From: Oscillospiraceae bacterium
GTDB lineage: Bacteria; Bacillota; Clostridia; Oscillospirales; Oscillospiraceae
Direction: 5' to 3'
Length of the DNA: 64,000 bases
NCBI GenBank assembly: GCA_902798545.1
Contig: CADBWQ010000011.1
Location: 1 to 64,000, forward strand
How positions within the stretch are numbered: position 1 is the first letter of the stretch; every line of letters begins with the position of its first letter. The notes below the pieces were generated by a model. It ran no database searches. It was not told the origin of the DNA and was given only the letters and a program-made list of their open reading frames with translations. Below are positions 8,282 through 15,579 of this stretch, piece by piece. Both the position numbers and the translations under genes were made by a program.

Positions 8282-8761
8282 ATGGAACAGATACGGTATA
8301 ATAAAAATGGCGTGATATGCCGTGAAGGGGAAACAGGAAATTGCATGTACTGTATCAATAACGGCAGTGTAGCGGTTTTCTCTGGATACGGAACTCCGAA
8401 CGTACGGAAGCTGGCAGAATTAAAAGAGGGGGAGTTCTTCGGAGAGATGGAGCTGATCGAAAATGCGCCCCGGTCGGCAACTGTCGTTGCAATGGAAGAT
8501 GATACGTGTCTCGATGTAATTACCGATGATAATTTCCTGGACTTCTTTGAAGAGAATTCAGTGAAGGTTTTCATGATGCTTAAGCAGTTGAGCCGGAGAC
8601 TGCGCAATACCACGAAGGATTATCTGGAAGTCTGTCGGACGATATATGAGTACACGGAGAAAAATGATGCACTTCCCCTGGATCCGGATCTCAATGCACG
8701 ACTGATCGCCATTGAGAATGAATATTTGATGTACAATATGTCCGGACTAAGGTTTTATTAA
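8282..8761 (+). CDS. Stand-alone cyclic nucleotide-binding domain protein 1
   Basis: A 159-residue protein made almost only of a cNMP-binding beta-roll. The phosphate-binding cassette is intact: FFGEMELIENAPRSATV at about residues 52-68, with Glu55 and Arg64 in the places that hold ribose and cyclic phosphate in CRP. After the roll there is a helix (VFMMLKQLSRRLRNTTKDYLEVCRTI) like the CRP dimer helix and a 35-residue tail, but no helix-turn-helix or kinase domain. Start chosen from GGAGG five bases before the ATG and the promoter at 8217. First gene of a six-gene plus-strand run that includes a class III cyclase, so cAMP or cGMP sensing is likely; the output partner is unknown. Confidence 0.88.
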   Translation: MEQIRYNKNGVICREGETGNCMYCINNGSVAVFSGYGTPNVRKLAELKEGEFFGEMELIENAPRSATVVAMEDDTCLDVITDDNFLDFFEENSVKVFMMLKQLSRRLRNTTKDYLEVCRTIYEYTEKNDALPLDPDLNARLIAIENEYLMYNMSGLRFY

Positions 8762-8805
8762 GCGAGATAACGACGTGGAACTGGAGAAAGGAACAGAGGG
8801 TATCC

Positions 8806-9279
8806 ATGAGAGAATATGTTTTTCAGAACGGCGATGTTGTTTTTCGGCAGGGTGATGAATCGCACACAATGTTTGAGATTATGAGCGGGAAGATCAGTAT
8901 CTACGCCGATTATGAGACACCACATCAGAAAGAGCTTGCGACTTTTGAAGAGCGGCAGACCTTCGGTGAGATGGGAATCATTGAGGACATGCCGCGCAGC
9001 GCGACAGCGGTGGCGACAGAAGACAATACCAGAGTGCAGGAGATCAACGCAGAAGAGTTTGCGGATTACTTCAAGGAAAAACCCATCCAGGTATTTCTTC
9101 TGATGAAACAGATGAGCCGGCGGCTTCGGGATACCACACAGAATTACGTGGAGGCATGTCGGACTGTAGCAGAGACGATGAAAACAGAAAAGAATGGTGA
9201 AGAAAAGAGCGGCATGCTCAAAAACAAACTCAAAGCCTTTGCCGACGTCTATCGTAAGCTGTTGGGAGAAGGTTCTTGA
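8806..9279 (+). CDS. Stand-alone cyclic nucleotide-binding domain protein 2
   Basis: Paralogue of the gene 44 bases upstream, 157 residues. The cassette TFGEMGIIEDMPRSATAV (about 52-69) again has Glu55 and Arg64, at the same positions as in its neighbour, and the following helix (VFLLMKQMSRRLRDTTQNYVEACRTV) is nearly the same. The C-terminal tail is lysine-rich (about 126-157) and differs fully from that of the first copy. No effector domain. The pair suggests a tandem duplication followed by tail divergence; homo- or heterodimers sensing the same nucleotide would be a natural guess. Confidence 0.88.
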   Translation: MREYVFQNGDVVFRQGDESHTMFEIMSGKISIYADYETPHQKELATFEERQTFGEMGIIEDMPRSATAVATEDNTRVQEINAEEFADYFKEKPIQVFLLMKQMSRRLRDTTQNYVEACRTVAETMKTEKNGEEKSGMLKNKLKAFADVYRKLLGEGS

Positions 9280-9312
9280 AGCAAATATACTAAGGGAAGG
9301 AATCTAACCGTA

Positions 9313-10128
9313 GTGTCGCATACAAAACGAGTTGAATCGTCGGCGTTTCAGCTGACAGTTCTGGGGACGCGAGGCTCCGCCGCAGTGAGCAGAGCAGACT
9401 GTATGTATTTTGGCGGGAACACCTCCTGTTATATGGTACAGGCCGGAGACGAGACCATCTTTCTGGATGCCGGGAGCGGACTGCTGCTTGCGCCGACAGC
9501 GTTCAGAAAGACGCCCGTGATTCTGATCAGTCATTATCATCTGGACCATATTCAGGGGCTTGGAATGTATTCGCGCCTGGCTCAAAAAGGACTGGAAACC
9601 GTCCTGTACCTCCCTGCCTGCGATGCGGAGCAGGGGAAGACACTCATCGACGGTATTTTTTCTCCTCCGTACTGGCCGCTCAGTCTGAGCGAGTATGCGG
9701 GAACACTCAGCATCAGGCCTTTTCCGGACAAACTGACGATAGGGGAAGTTGTTGTAGACACATTGCATGGAAATCATCCCGGAGACAGTCTGGTCATAAA
9801 GCTGCAATACAGAGACAGGACACTGGTTTACGCAACGGACTATGAAGCCTGCGAACCTGACTTCACAAACCTGGTCGAGTTTGTGTACGGCGCCGACCTG
9901 GTTCTTTTTGATGGACAGTATACGGAAGAAGAATATCAGTCGAAAATCGGATTCGGGCATTCTTCCTATGTAGCCGGAATGGAGCTGGTCATACGCGGAC
10001 AGGTGAAACGGATGCTGATCGTCCATCACGACCCGCAGAGCACAGACAGAGAATTGAGACGGCGGGAGGAATTGATACAGGATCACAGAATCCATTTCGC
10101 CAGGGAAGGAGAGACAGTCAGCATATGA
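9313..10128 (+). CDS. Metallo-beta-lactamase-fold hydrolase, possible cyclic-nucleotide phosphodiesterase
   Basis: A 271-residue soluble protein. The dinuclear metal site is complete: HYHLDH at 74-79, His155 in GNHPGDS, Asp176 in YATDYE, and His238/His239 in VHHDP; a further GHSS motif lies at 215-218. The start FGGNTSCYMV and the DGQYTEEEY...GFGHSS block put it near a PhnP/phosphodiesterase-like branch often met in signalling proteins. It overlaps the next gene, a class III cyclase, by four bases (ATGA), so the two are translationally coupled. Hydrolysis of the cyclase product is the obvious hypothesis but is inferred from context. GTG start with GGAAGG about 12 bases upstream. Confidence 0.85.
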   Translation: MSHTKRVESSAFQLTVLGTRGSAAVSRADCMYFGGNTSCYMVQAGDETIFLDAGSGLLLAPTAFRKTPVILISHYHLDHIQGLGMYSRLAQKGLETVLYLPACDAEQGKTLIDGIFSPPYWPLSLSEYAGTLSIRPFPDKLTIGEVVVDTLHGNHPGDSLVIKLQYRDRTLVYATDYEACEPDFTNLVEFVYGADLVLFDGQYTEEEYQSKIGFGHSSYVAGMELVIRGQVKRMLIVHHDPQSTDRELRRREELIQDHRIHFAREGETVSI

Positions 10129-10886
10129 CGTCGGAAGAAAGAAAACAGTTCGATGCACTGGAAGCAGAAAACAGACAGCTTCAGGCGGCGATCAAAGACA
10201 GAGATCGCTTTATTCGCGGTGTCGTAATGCCCTATCTCTCTGATGAAATCATGGAGGAAGTGATTCGACAGCAGGACCGGATTCACATCGGCGGAGAACG
10301 ACGGGAAGTCACGATTATGTTTGCTGATCTCAGAAAATCGACAGAGCTTTCGGAGAAGATGGATGCTTCCGGGTTTATCACCATGCTGAACCATTTTCTG
10401 GGAGAAATGATCGAGATCATCAATTCATGGCAGGGGAATATTCTAAGTTTTGTCGGTGATGCCATTGTGACTGTTTTCGGAGCCCCGCGGGAGAACACGG
10501 AGGCTGCAAGAGATGCTGTAGCATGTGCGGTCGCCATGCAGCGTCGCATCCCGGCTGTGAATGAATGGAACGCCAAGGAAGGTTACCCTGCTCTCAGCAT
10601 GGGGATCGGAATTCACACCGGAGAAGCAATTCTGGGTACGATTGGCTCTCAGACGCGAGCAAAGTATGATATGATCGGCAGAAATGTGAACCTTGCTTCC
10701 CGGATCGAAGGGTTTACCGGTAGCGGCCAGATCCTCATCTCTTCTGAGACCATGAAAGCAGCGGGAGATCTCGTCGTGGTCAACACAGCGGGAGAAAAGT
10801 GGGTCCAGCCAAAAGGAATCCACGAACAAGTGCTTCTTCATGATGTGGTTGGTTACGGAAGTCACAGAATACGGCCGGAGGTATAA
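10125..10886 (+). CDS. Class III adenylate/guanylate cyclase
   Basis: Makes cAMP or cGMP from the triphosphate. The 253-residue protein has a short N-terminal coiled coil (about 5-30), a linker RGVVMPYLSDEIMEEV typical of soluble bacterial cyclases, and a catalytic domain at about 60-240. Metal-binding aspartates are Asp68 (FADLRKST) and Asp112 (FVGDAIVTVFG). The transition-state pair is Asn189 and Arg193 (NVNLASR). Of the two residues that choose the base, Asp182 (KYDMIG) is the adenine type, but the position normally Lys (as in DKFIGD) is Ser108. Base preference is therefore open. No transmembrane or sensor domain. The output proteins are probably the two cNMP-binding proteins upstream. Confidence 0.92.
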   Translation: MTSEERKQFDALEAENRQLQAAIKDRDRFIRGVVMPYLSDEIMEEVIRQQDRIHIGGERREVTIMFADLRKSTELSEKMDASGFITMLNHFLGEMIEIINSWQGNILSFVGDAIVTVFGAPRENTEAARDAVACAVAMQRRIPAVNEWNAKEGYPALSMGIGIHTGEAILGTIGSQTRAKYDMIGRNVNLASRIEGFTGSGQILISSETMKAAGDLVVVNTAGEKWVQPKGIHEQVLLHDVVGYGSHRIRPEV

Positions 10887-10895
10887 CATTGCGCG

Positions 10896-10925
10896 GACAG
10901 CTGCTTCAGAGCGGAAGCAGCTGTC
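10896..10925 (+). other. Perfect 12-bp hairpin between the cyclase and phosphoesterase genes
   Basis: GACAGCTGCTTC pairs perfectly with GAAGCAGCTGTC around a six-base loop, ten bases past the cyclase stop. No T-run follows, so it is not a classic terminator. It could stabilise mRNA ends or weaken read-through to the phosphoesterase gene at 10983. Confidence 0.7.
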
Positions 10926-10982
10926 GAGATTATCTGCAGAGGCAGAAGGGGTGAGGTCTGTGAATATCTGTGCAGATCAGGC

Positions 10983-12212
10983 ATGAAACGGCTGAGACTT
11001 GCAGTGATCCTGTCGGTTTGGATAATAATTTGGGGGATGAAAATACAGGCAGCTGCAGATTATCGTGTTTTCATTGCGAGTGACCCTCACTACATTGCTG
11101 CATCTCTGACCGATGGCGGAGAATACTATCAGAAAGTGCTGGACAGCGGGGACAGTAAGTTTATGCCGTACAGCGAAGAAATCATGGACGCCTTTCTGGC
11201 GGCGGTCCTGGAAGCTCAACCGGATGCGCTCCTGCTGACTGGAGATCTGACTTTTAACGGTGCGGTGATCAGCCATGAAGCACTGGCGGAAAAGCTCCGT
11301 CCCATCGAAGCTGCCGGTATTCCCGTGCTGGTTCTGACAGGAAATCACGATGTTTTTAATATCAACGCGGCACGATATCACGGGGCGGAATTCACTTGGG
11401 TTCCATTTGCAACTACGGAGCTTTTTTCTGGAATCTATGATAATTTCGGCCTGAGTGAGGCACTGTCCACAGATACTGATTCTCTCAGCTATATGTATCC
11501 GCTCAATGCAGAAACACGGGTTCTGATGCTGGATTTCAACACCCTGCACGACTATTGCGGTGTGTCGGAGACCACGCGCAGCTGGATCGAACAGCAGCTG
11601 CGTGACGCCAAAGAAGCGGGTGCGGAGGTGCTGGCGGCCGGACATCAGAATCTCTTTCAGCATACGGTTTTCCATGACGGGTATGTGATCGAAGGGGCGA
11701 AGCCGATTGCAGATCTCCTGAGAAGATACAGTGTTTCCCTGTTCCTGAGCGGACATCTGCATGTGCAGCATTTCCGGGAAGAAAACGGTCTCACGGAGAT
11801 TACCGGCTCTGCGCTGTGCTCCTATCCATGTCAGTACGGTATCCTGGAAAACACAGGTGGTGTGTTTTCCTATGAGACAAGGAGGCTTGACATGAAAAAG
11901 TGGGCAGAGGAAAACAACAGGGAAGAGCCGGTATTTCAGCACTTCACAGAGGCAGCAGCGGATTACATGACTGCTCACTTTAAAGCTGTACCTGCTGAGG
12001 TGACTGACCGCGCAGAGCTGGAAGCAATGACCGCTTATCTGCAGCAGCTCAACCTGGCATGTTTTGCAGGTGATCTCAGAAGTGTTCAGAGCCTGGACCC
12101 TGACGGAAGTCTGGCACAGCGATGGCTGGAAGAAAAGAACCTGACAGCGCTCTATGTCTCATCGATACTGAAAGATGCCGGCAGTGACTTTACGCACTGG
12201 AAGAGCCAGTGA
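10983..12212 (+). CDS. Exported calcineurin-like metallophosphoesterase
   Basis: A 409-residue protein with a hydrophobic N-terminus (about 5-24) that is a signal peptide or membrane anchor. All family blocks are present: SDPHY (Asp34, His36), GDLTFNG (Asp88), GNHD (Asn121-His122-Asp123), AAGHQN and SGHLHVQH. These bind two metal ions and hydrolyse phosphate mono- or diesters. Class III cyclic-nucleotide phosphodiesterases (CpdA) belong here, which is of interest next to a cyclase, but export would place this enzyme outside the cytoplasm. The C-terminal 130 residues are helical and of unknown role. It follows the cyclase after 96 bases holding a strong hairpin, so co-transcription is likely but not certain. 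Confidence 0.88.
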   Translation: MKRLRLAVILSVWIIIWGMKIQAAADYRVFIASDPHYIAASLTDGGEYYQKVLDSGDSKFMPYSEEIMDAFLAAVLEAQPDALLLTGDLTFNGAVISHEALAEKLRPIEAAGIPVLVLTGNHDVFNINAARYHGAEFTWVPFATTELFSGIYDNFGLSEALSTDTDSLSYMYPLNAETRVLMLDFNTLHDYCGVSETTRSWIEQQLRDAKEAGAEVLAAGHQNLFQHTVFHDGYVIEGAKPIADLLRRYSVSLFLSGHLHVQHFREENGLTEITGSALCSYPCQYGILENTGGVFSYETRRLDMKKWAEENNREEPVFQHFTEAAADYMTAHFKAVPAEVTDRAELEAMTAYLQQLNLACFAGDLRSVQSLDPDGSLAQRWLEEKNLTALYVSSILKDAGSDFTHWKSQ

Positions 12213-12280
12213 ATAGTATGATAACTGATGCGGGGCCGGATCATTTGTCCGGTGATTGTATGGAATCATGGAGGAAACAT

Positions 12281-12907
12281 ATGTCAAACATCATTACGGT
12301 AAGCCGAGAATTCGGAAGCGGCGGACGTGAGCTCGGCAAGCGGCTGGCGGATGAGCTGGGATACAGCTATTACGACAGGGAGATTGTATCCGAGCTGTCA
12401 AAGCAGACCGGGATGGACGAGAATTATCTGGACCATCAGCTGGAGAGCAGTTCAAGACGCGTACGCTATCCGATTCACTTTGCACAGAGCTTTTCTCAGC
12501 TTTCTGCAGTATCGGATACGGCGATGCATATCCTGTCACTCCAGACAAAACTGATTCGCGAACTGGCAGCAAAGGGTAATTGTGTATTCGTAGGCAGGGC
12601 CTCAGATGCGCTGCTGGAGGATGAGCGTCCTTTCAAACTGTTCGTCTATGCAGATGAGCTTTCCAAGGTGGCCCGTTGCCGAAAAAGAGCAACCGAAGGG
12701 GAGAATATGACGGACCGGGAAATGATCCGCCAGATGAAACGCATCGACAAATCCCGTGCAGAATTTCATGACATCATAGCCTCTCAGGCATGGGGTGACA
12801 AAACGGCATATCATCTCTGTGTGAACACAACCGATGTTGTGATCAAGGAAATTGTTCCTGCTATCGCCCAGTACTACCGCCTGTGGCAGAAGGCCTCTGC
12901 AGAATAA
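12281..12907 (+). CDS. Cytidylate kinase-like family protein
   Basis: A 208-residue P-loop protein of the cytidylate kinase-like group common in Clostridia. ITVSREFGSGGRELGKRLA at the N-terminus is the phosphate-binding loop; GNCVFVGRASDALL and the region around CRKRATEGENMTDREM (lid) follow, then a DKSRAEFHD segment. True CMP kinase specificity is not assured, because this group is distinct from Cmk proper and its substrate is not settled as far as I know. The ATG at 12281 is chosen for the GGAGG six bases before it; in-frame starts from 12209 lack an RBS. Last gene of the run that began at 8282. Confidence 0.85.
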   Translation: MSNIITVSREFGSGGRELGKRLADELGYSYYDREIVSELSKQTGMDENYLDHQLESSSRRVRYPIHFAQSFSQLSAVSDTAMHILSLQTKLIRELAAKGNCVFVGRASDALLEDERPFKLFVYADELSKVARCRKRATEGENMTDREMIRQMKRIDKSRAEFHDIIASQAWGDKTAYHLCVNTTDVVIKEIVPAIAQYYRLWQKASAE

Positions 12908-13036
12908 CCCGTACATTCCCCAACATAACGCCGGAAGGTACTGTCGGAGTTCGTCACCGGCAGACTGAATTCGAGTTTCGCAAGATTACCGAGATGCAGA
13001 GACATCAATCGAAGAAAACACAATCGAAAAAAAAGA

Positions 13037-13065
13037 TTGACACATTAATGAAAAAGTGTTATATT
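13037..13065 (+). promoter_or_regulatory. Promoter of the rplU-rpmA operon and its 5' leader
   Basis: TTGACA (13037-13042), 17-base spacer, TATATT (13060-13065). About 75 bases of leader follow before the GTG at 13147. Bacillota rplU genes often carry an autoregulatory L21 leader RNA; the leader here could hold one, but I cannot verify its fold. Confidence 0.85.
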
Positions 13066-13146
13066 ACCTGCGCCGCATTGAAAGGGTTTAAGTGAACGTC
13101 CTGTTCCGCCCTGAGAGCGAGACCTGAAAAGAGGGAGGATATTCCA

Positions 13147-13461
13147 GTGAAGCATGCCGTTATTGTTACCGGTGGCAAGCAGTATCGTGTTGCAGAGGGC
13201 GATGTGATCTACGTTGAGAAGCTCGAAGCAGAGGACGGTGCTACAGTCACTTTTGACAAGGTTCTTTGCGTGGTGGATGATGACAAGGCCACTGTCGGTA
13301 CGCCTGTTGTTGCCGGTGCTACCGTTACCGCGAAGGTTGAGAAAAGCGGAAAGTCTGCGAAGGTTCGCGTCTATAAGATGAAACCGAAAAAAGGCTATCG
13401 TCGGACGCAGGGCCACAGACAGCCCTATACCAAGCTTACGGTAGAAGCGATCAATGCGTAA
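13147..13461 (+). CDS. rplU: Ribosomal protein L21
   Basis: Large-subunit protein bL21, 104 residues, full length. The family signature is plain: [13 protein letters not shown] at the start, the KVLCVVDDD and [12 protein letters not shown] strands, and the rRNA-binding tail [19 protein letters not shown]. It starts with GTG eight bases after GGGAGG. It is followed by rpmA after 35 bases. The gene for the protease Prp, which in many Bacillota lies between rplU and rpmA, is absent. Confidence 0.97.
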   Translation: MKHAVIVTGGKQYRVAEGDVIYVEKLEAEDGATVTFDKVLCVVDDDKATVGTPVVAGATVTAKVEKSGKSAKVRVYKMKPKKGYRRTQGHRQPYTKLTVEAINA

Positions 13462-13496
13462 TTCATTCGACAGGTTTACGATGGAGGTGTAATCAG

Positions 13497-13760
13497 ATGG
13501 CTCATAAAAAAGGTATGGGTTCTACCAAGAACGGCCGTGACAGCGAGTCTAAGCGTCTCGGCGCGAAGCGTGCGGATGGTCAGTTCGTTCTGGCAGGCAA
13601 TATTCTTGTCCGTCAGCGCGGTACGAAGATTCATCCGGGCACCAATGTCGGCAAGGGCAAGGACGATACTCTGTTCGCACTTGTTGACGGTACCGTTAAG
13701 TTCGAACGCATGGGCAAGGAGCGTAAAAAGGTCTCCGTTTACGAAGAGCTCGCCCAGTAA
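13497..13760 (+). CDS. rpmA: Ribosomal protein L27
   Basis: Large-subunit protein bL27, 87 residues, whose N-terminal tail reaches the peptidyl-transferase centre. It begins directly with [16 protein letters not shown], so it lacks the cleaved N-terminal extension (ending near FFA/FFS) that L27 carries in Staphylococcus and Bacillus. This agrees with the absence of prp between rplU and rpmA. The rest ([33 protein letters not shown]) is canonical. RBS GGAGGTG upstream; terminator 11 bases after the stop. Confidence 0.97.
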   Translation: MAHKKGMGSTKNGRDSESKRLGAKRADGQFVLAGNILVRQRGTKIHPGTNVGKGKDDTLFALVDGTVKFERMGKERKKVSVYEELAQ

Positions 13761-13770
13761 ATTGACGGAT

Positions 13771-13798
13771 AAAGGCCGGACGCATGTCCGGCCTTTTT
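13771..13798 (+). terminator. Terminator of the rplU-rpmA operon
   Basis: AAAGGCCGGAC pairs with GTCCGGCCTTT around a four-base loop, then TT. Strong G+C-rich stem with T-run. Confidence 0.93.
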
Positions 13799-13820
13799 CA
13801 TTTATCGAACGGAGGTTTCT

Positions 13821-15104
13821 ATGTCTTCATTTGTAGACAAGGCGAGGATCCATCTTCACGCAGGCAAAGGCGGAGACGGAGCGGTCGCGTTTCACAGAGA
13901 AAAATACATCGCAGCCGGCGGACCGGACGGCGGGGATGGCGGCCGGGGCGGCAGTGTTGTCTTTATTCCGGATGACAATATGACGACGCTGATGGATTTC
14001 CAATACAAGAGAAAGTATACAGCTGCGGACGGAGCGAACGGACAGGGAAAGCGCTGCGCCGGAAAAGACGGTGCAGATCTGCAGGTTCGTGTTCCGAGAG
14101 GTACGCTGATCCGGGATACGGAATCCGGTTCCATCATGCATGACATGTCCGACGGGAAACCATTTGTCGCGGCAAAAGGCGGCCGCGGGGGTTGGGGGAA
14201 TATGCATTTTGCTACGCCGACCAGACAGGTGCCGCGTTTTGCGAAGCCGGGATTGCCAGGAGAAATCCGTGATGTTACGCTGGAACTGAAGCTTCTGGCG
14301 GATGTGGGATTGATTGGATTTCCAAATGTCGGAAAATCGACCCTGCTGTCTGTGGTAAGCAAAGCGCATCCAAAGATTGCAAATTATCACTTCACGACGC
14401 TGTATCCAAATTTGGGCGTTGTATATGTTGATGAGGGCAGCAGTTTTGTGATGGCGGATATTCCGGGAATCATCGAAGGCGCCTCCGAAGGCGCCGGTCT
14501 CGGCCATGATTTTCTGCGACATGTGGAACGCTGCAGACTGCTGATACATGTGGTGGATGTCTCCGGTTCGGAAGGCAGAGACCCTGTAGAGGATTTTACG
14601 ATCATCAACAGGGAATTGAGGGCGTATCAGCCGGATCTTGCCGACCGGCTGCAAATCGTCGCTGCAAACAAGTGTGACATCATCACCGACGGCGGTGAGG
14701 CACTGGGAAAACTCCGCAGATACGTTGAAGGACTTGGCTTCCCGTTCCTTGAACTCAGCGCAGCGACTCATCAGGGTACCGCGGAACTGATCAGACTTTG
14801 TGCAGAGAAGCTGTCTGCTCTGCCTCCGATTGCACCGTTTGAAGCAGACTATGTGGAACCCGAGCCAATTCTCGAGACCCCGGAGGATGTACGGATCGAG
14901 AAAACCGAAGACGGCCTCTGGCTGTTGGAGGGTGAATGGCTGAAACGCGTCGCAGCTTCCGTGAACTTCTCGGACTACGAGAGTCGGATGTTCTTTGACC
15001 GTTGCCTCCGTAAGGCAGGTATTTATGCGCGTCTGGAGGAAATGGGCATACAGGACGGGGAAACCGTCTGCATCTATGATCTGATGTTTGATTTTCGCTA
15101 CTAA
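13821..15104 (+). CDS. obgE: Obg GTPase (CgtA)
   Basis: Essential GTPase in 50S ribosome assembly and stress response. The 427-residue protein has the glycine-rich Obg fold (about 1-158), a G domain with P-loop GFPNVGKSTLL, switch FTTLYPNLGVV, DIPGIIEGASEGAGLG and NKCD, and a C-terminal OCT domain (about 345-427: DGLWLLEGEWLKRVAASVNFSDYES) found in Gram-positive Obg proteins. RBS GGAGG six bases before the ATG. It lies right after rpmA, the usual order, but behind a terminator. Confidence 0.97.
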   Translation: MSSFVDKARIHLHAGKGGDGAVAFHREKYIAAGGPDGGDGGRGGSVVFIPDDNMTTLMDFQYKRKYTAADGANGQGKRCAGKDGADLQVRVPRGTLIRDTESGSIMHDMSDGKPFVAAKGGRGGWGNMHFATPTRQVPRFAKPGLPGEIRDVTLELKLLADVGLIGFPNVGKSTLLSVVSKAHPKIANYHFTTLYPNLGVVYVDEGSSFVMADIPGIIEGASEGAGLGHDFLRHVERCRLLIHVVDVSGSEGRDPVEDFTIINRELRAYQPDLADRLQIVAANKCDIITDGGEALGKLRRYVEGLGFPFLELSAATHQGTAELIRLCAEKLSALPPIAPFEADYVEPEPILETPEDVRIEKTEDGLWLLEGEWLKRVAASVNFSDYESRMFFDRCLRKAGIYARLEEMGIQDGETVCIYDLMFDFRY

Positions 15105-15114
15105 AGCTGATACA

Positions 15115-15579
15115 ATGGTACGGAATCAAAAACACTTGTTGATTTATGGACTTCTGACCCTGGCAATGATGGGACTGATCTTCTTCATGTCCTCGAAAGA
15201 CGGTACAGAGTCCGGCAGTATGAGCGAATGGCTGCTGAAGACGGAACTCGGAAGAATCCTCATGAAACTTCTTCCCAGACTGACGGACTACGGTGAGGAA
15301 CTCGATATCCGTAAATACGCGCACATGGCAGAATACGCGCTGCTTTCAGTGCCGTCTGCACTGTTTTTCCGGGAACTGCTGCTGGAGCGCTTCCCGGTAC
15401 GCGCTGTCTGCAGCTCTCTGCTGTTCTGCTTCCTTTATGCGTGTTCCGATGAATATCATCAGACTTTTGTCCCCGGCAGAGCCGGGACACTGACCGATGT
15501 GTTCGTGGATCTTGCCGGTGCCGGGTTCGGTCTGGTCCTCGTCCTGCTTTCATGTGTACGAAGAAAGGAAATGAAATGA
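15115..15579 (+). CDS. VanZ-like integral membrane protein
   Basis: A 154-residue membrane protein with hydrophobic segments at about 7-24, 78-95, 98-118 and 134-150. It carries the VanZ signature RKYAHMAEYALLS and DEYHQTFVPGRAGTLTDVFVDLAGAGFG. VanZ proteins confer low-level teicoplanin resistance in some bacteria, but most chromosomal homologues have no known role. ATG at 15115 is taken as start because an earlier in-frame TTG at 15088 lies within obgE; neither has a clear Shine-Dalgarno, so coupling to obgE translation is possible. Its stop overlaps the next start by four bases (ATGA). Confidence 0.85.
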   Translation: MVRNQKHLLIYGLLTLAMMGLIFFMSSKDGTESGSMSEWLLKTELGRILMKLLPRLTDYGEELDIRKYAHMAEYALLSVPSALFFRELLLERFPVRAVCSSLLFCFLYACSDEYHQTFVPGRAGTLTDVFVDLAGAGFGLVLVLLSCVRRKEMK

